Below, piece after piece: positions 60,718 to 64,000 of a DNA stretch of 64,000 nt (the first letter of the stretch is position 1; each line of letters opens with the position of its first letter). A model generated the notes under the pieces. That model was not told the DNA's origin and made no database searches. It was given only the letters and a program-made list of their open reading frames with translations. Source of the stretch: Panulirus ornatus (taxonomy: Eukaryota > Arthropoda > Malacostraca > Decapoda > Palinuridae). Made by a program: the position numbers and the translations under genes. Location of the stretch: contig NC_092290.1 of the NCBI RefSeq assembly GCF_036320965.1, forward strand, positions 752,920 through 816,919. The letters run 5' to 3'.

Positions 60718-60795
60718 GCTTTTAACAAACATCTGCCACACAATGTAACAAACATCTGCCACACAATGTAACAAACATCTGCCACACAATGTAAG
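60718..60795. repeat. 23-bp tandem repeat, 3 copies
   Basis: ACAAACATCTGCCACACAAT plus GTA, three identical units. Confidence 0.95.
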
Positions 60796-61788
60796 AAGCT
60801 GCAAATCACCGGACTCTGCCTGGTGCAGGGAGACCTTCTTGAAGCACACCGTCATCACATGGAAGCTCGCCGTCTGACTGGGAATATGGGGTTCATTTGC
60901 TCAGGATGGACGTGCACGAAGAACACCAACACGGCAAGTAGTGCTCAGGTGAGAGAACACAAGCGTTGGTGGTGCTCGGCTGAGAACTCAACAAGACCTC
61001 ATCAGAGTACGTCTAGAGTGTCGTCTAGAAAGCGTCAGGCTGAGCTAAAGGTTCGGATGTGATCTCTTGCACAGCCGTATTAATGTGGCTAATACAGGTA
61101 ATGAATCTCTGAGTGTGGTGGTGAGCGAAAGTTAAGGAATCTCTGTGTCTGAAGAAAACAGTTATGAACTTTTCTGAAGGAGTGATGGAAAAGCCAGAAA
61201 CATTACCTGGACGTTGATATGATTAAAATCCTTTAATACTTTACCCGAGGTGGAAGCCAACACAAACTTCCAGCTTCCCTGGCGGTAATGCATGGCTAAC
61301 GCAGGGCAGGGGCAGCATGGGAAACATCTTACAATGATGAAACTCCAAAAATGAACGGAAAGCTAGAATTAAGGATGATGATGCACACGTAAACAGGAAG
61401 AAAAAAATCAAGTCTTTCAATGATGTGAGCAAGATGATAGAAATGTACTGCTTCCTGTACTAGTACCAGTGCTGGGTAATCCTGTACTGGCACTAGTGGC
61501 AAGAAATCCTCCCACCTACATGTCTATAACAATAATGTAGAGTGGAATAAATTTTCATACCTTAGAAATCGAGTGTAGTAAAACAGGAAAATGTAAGTTA
61601 CTTAGAAATAATGATAGCATGTGAAATCTGCCCTTGATCCGTGTCTCCTTTACAGTAAGCGTTGTTCTCCATCCGCTTGTTGTGTGTGGTGCAACTCCTG
61701 GGATCCTCAGGCCCTGGCCTAGGATCACTTGGGACAGCAGTGAGCGATGAACATTCCCGGAGGCAGGTGCGCCACGCGTGCCGTCATG
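60796..61788. other. Unassigned sequence
   Basis: No supported gene or repeat. Confidence 0.35.
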
Positions 61789-61980
61789 TGTTATGTGTCA
61801 CCAGGAGAGATCGTACGTTTGTGGATCGAAGGCGACCTGCTGGTGTATGGCTAAGGCAGAAAGAAAAGACGGCTAAGTGGGACAAAGGAGTAACACTTGA
61901 AAACCACTGAAGTGCTAGATCAGTGTGTACCTGTAACTAATCCTCCCGATACCTAGGCGTGTATTAATGGTAACATACCT

Positions 61981-62063
<83 letters not shown>
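61789..62063 (+). mobile_element. GA-tailed interspersed repeat, copy 2
   Basis: Counterpart of 50,431-50,699. It diverges by scattered substitutions and a few indels and ends in (GA)n from 61,984. The body contains AAGAAAAGACGGCTAAGTGG and TTGAAAACCACTGAAGTGCT. Confidence 0.65.
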
Positions 62064-62065
<2 letters not shown>

Positions 62066-62159
62066 AAAACTTATTCAGTTTGATGCTTGGAAAAATACCA
62101 AAGCAAAGTGGCCTCCAAAAGCTTTATAGTTTCGCTTCCATCCTCTGCTACGGCAGCAA

Positions 62160-62340
62160 AGGTGTGAGTATCCGTTCCCTGCTACAGCAACAGGGGGAGT
62201 AAGATCCATCCCCTGCTACAGCAACAGGAGCAGTGGGACCCGTCCCTTGCTACAGAAATGGGAGCACTAGAATCCGTCTCTTGCAACAGCAACAGGAGCA
62301 GTAGGAACCGTCCCCTGCAAGCATCCCTGCCCAACAGAGC
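62160..62340. repeat. About 33-bp degenerate tandem repeat
   Basis: About five copies of TCCCCTGCTACAGCAACAGG-GCAGTAGGA-CCG. Confidence 0.82.
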
Positions 62341-62509
62341 GTGTGGCCATAGCAATCTTTTCAAGAGGAAGGTGTGCGACCCGTGAACCCCGGCAGGTTA
62401 GGTGAGGTGCCCCATCACAAGTGACATGCATGATACCGGATCACTGGCGGCATCATACCACATTGTCAGGATTTCCATTAATATTTCCTCTTGGAATACT
62501 TGGGAGTGA

Positions 62510-62815
62510 GTGGGATCATTTGGGGTTAGGTTGTGGTGTAGGGTCGTGTGGGGTTGGGCTTTTTGTAGGGTCGTGTGGGGTTAGGTTGTGGTGTTGGGTC
62601 GTGTGGGGTTGAGTTGTTGTGTAGTGTCATGTGGGCTTAGGTTGTTGTGTAAGGTCGTGTGGGGTTGGGTTTTTGTAGGGTCGTTTGGGGTTAGGTTGTG
62701 GTGTAGGTTCGTGTGGGGTTGGGTTATGATGTAGGGTCTTGTAGGGTTAGGTTGTGGTGCAGGGTCGTGTGTGGGGTTAGGTTGTAGTGTAGGGTCGTAT
62801 GAGGTTGTGTTGTTG
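62510..62815. repeat. 28-bp repeat in alternating versions
   Basis: Units of GTAGGGTCGTGTGGGGTTAG plus GTTGTGGT alternate with versions ending GGGTTTTT or GAGTTGTTGT. Imperfect. Confidence 0.82.
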
Positions 62816-63595
62816 AGGGCTGAGATTTGTGAAGATGCGGTGGTATTGTGTGGGCCACGTCCTGTATGGGTGGGATTAAGTTTGTGGTCGGTAGTATTAT
62901 GTGACCTCGGTGGCTGTCCTCACCAACAACAGTCAGTAAAAACATTGATATCTTTAGTGCTTACTAAAAATGCTGACAGTACCGTCTACAGCCCTCCTCC
63001 TCATCACTGTCACCGTCCACAACTCTCCGCCTCACCACCGTCCACAGTCCCCCGCCTCACCTCTCTCACTGTCCACTGCTTTCCGTTACCATCGTCCACA
63101 GCCCCCGACCAAAGACTGCATCCCTACTCCCGGTAGCAGGTCGTCAAAGCTGACCCTACCGTAATCTGCCTTACTCTGTACCTCGCTGAGTGTTATACAG
63201 GGATGGTCACTAGCCTAGGGGTCAAGGGCAAGAAAGTACAAGCACTTTCACTTTTTGCAGAAGTAAGTAGCAAGTACCTGGTCAAGTATTTCCAAGCACT
63301 GAGTGATCATGCATCAGTGTTGTGGCAGGATAAATTGATAATTCTTTTCCTATTTCTACCATTTTCTGACAATGTACACAAACACTAAAGAGCATCACAG
63401 GGCCCATGTATAATTAATATGGCGCACAATTAAGGCAATGATAAAAAAGTTATATTTGTATCAGTAAAGGATCCATAGGCTCAACCTTGTCCGAAAACCT
63501 GTCTTCACAGACATGATCAACAGTGAACGGCTTCTTGAGCAAATGACCACAGCAGCTAACCCATTGAGGAGGGTGATATCTGGTGACACACGGTC
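62816..63595. other. Unassigned sequence
   Basis: 62,990-63,110 is loosely repetitive (CACCGTCCACA-C-CCGCCTCAC). No gene. Confidence 0.4.
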
Positions 63596-63745
63596 CCTAA
63601 CATGATCCCGACCTACTACCAGTCACACACCCTAGCACTAGTTCCGACCTATGATCAGCCATACATGCCAGCACTGGACCCAACCCACGACCAGCCACAA
63701 ATCCCAGCACTGGTCCCGACCCACGACTAGCCACACGATGACCCC
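63596..63745. repeat. About 36-bp degenerate tandem repeat
   Basis: About four copies with CGACC-ACGACCAGCCACA-ATCCCAGCACTGGTCC. Confidence 0.8.
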
Positions 63746-63914
63746 GGCAGCTCCTGGCAGTCATGAACCAAGCGCTGTAATATAACAAGCTAATTTGGAT
63801 TACAAGTTAATCCAACTTCAAGGTAAGTTCAGGCTATAATGTATGTAGACCAAGTTGTAAAGGACGTAACTCAAGCTGTACTGAATTCTACATCAGTTGT
63901 TGCCACTCTCCAGC

Positions 63915-64000
63915 CGTTTTCTGTATCCACAGTAATCCAGAACCATTCCCAGTAATTTGGAACCATTCACAGAGATCTAGAACTATTTCCAGTAATCCAG
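63915..64000. repeat. About 20-22-bp tandem repeat, cut by window edge
   Basis: Copies of CAGTAATCCAGAACCATTCC with changes. The array continues beyond the window. Confidence 0.8.

Overview
This is a eukaryotic, repeat-dominated intergenic or intronic window. I see no bacterial gene organisation, rRNA, canonical tRNA or CRISPR array. The mix of very long (TA)n, (GA)n, (GT)n and (CA)n microsatellites, dozens of unrelated minisatellites and many 5'-truncated non-LTR retrotransposon pieces suggests a large invertebrate genome. A decapod crustacean is my best guess, by inference only; nothing in the window fixes the species. Most long open frames are translated tandem repeats whose unit length makes one or all frames open, or retroelement debris.

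Mobile elements. (1) An RTE-like LINE with APE-type endonuclease and FADD-box reverse transcriptase is present as more than ten decayed pieces (about 0.88-2.6, 3.05-4.6, 4.9-6.8, 17.9-20.9, 29.46-29.94, 31.9-33.4, 43.3-43.95 and 47.3-49.1 kb). One copy, at 29.46 kb, keeps a perfect 13-bp target-site duplication and a poly(A) tail. (2) A short non-autonomous element of about 235 bp (2.7, 32.2, 32.97, 44.03 kb) ends in the same 28-nt stem-loop as the LINE, so it probably uses the LINE machinery. (3) Two families of Penelope-like terminal sequence (0.65, 4.6, 49.2 kb and 6.85, 47.9 kb) carry hammerhead-ribozyme motifs. (4) A tRNA-like SINE or satellite (19.95, 33.45, 44.43 kb) is linked to a conserved TATTCGAGTAC palindrome. 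(5) Two CR1-like LINE fossils lie on the minus strand (35.4 and 50.8-52.0 kb). (6) A GA-tailed repeat occurs twice (50.4, 61.8 kb). (7) An AT-rich, possibly DNA-transposon-derived segment lies at 16.6-17.9 kb. Most LINE and SINE pieces are bounded by (TA)n on both sides.

Tandem arrays fill much of the rest: 27 bp (7.3 kb), 26 bp (7.9), 34 bp (10.4), 20 bp (11.5), 21 bp (13.6-14.85), about 32 bp (15.2), 35 bp (21.8), 29 bp (25.3-27.1), 28 bp (29.1), 30 bp (36.9-39.7), 46 bp (39.7), 24 bp (52.9), 26 bp (54.8), 23 bp (57.4-58.5) and a 92-bp higher-order array (58.7-59.5).

Host gene content is sparse. The best-supported coding sequence is one minus-strand exon at 12,585-12,698 with consensus splice sites. 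It encodes a cysteine pattern matching a GDNF/GAS1 domain of GDNF-family receptor alpha proteins. Weaker minus-strand exon candidates at 42,915-43,002 and 56,054-56,187 could belong to the same gene, in which case most of the window would be giant introns. Other stretches without recognisable genes are stated as such.
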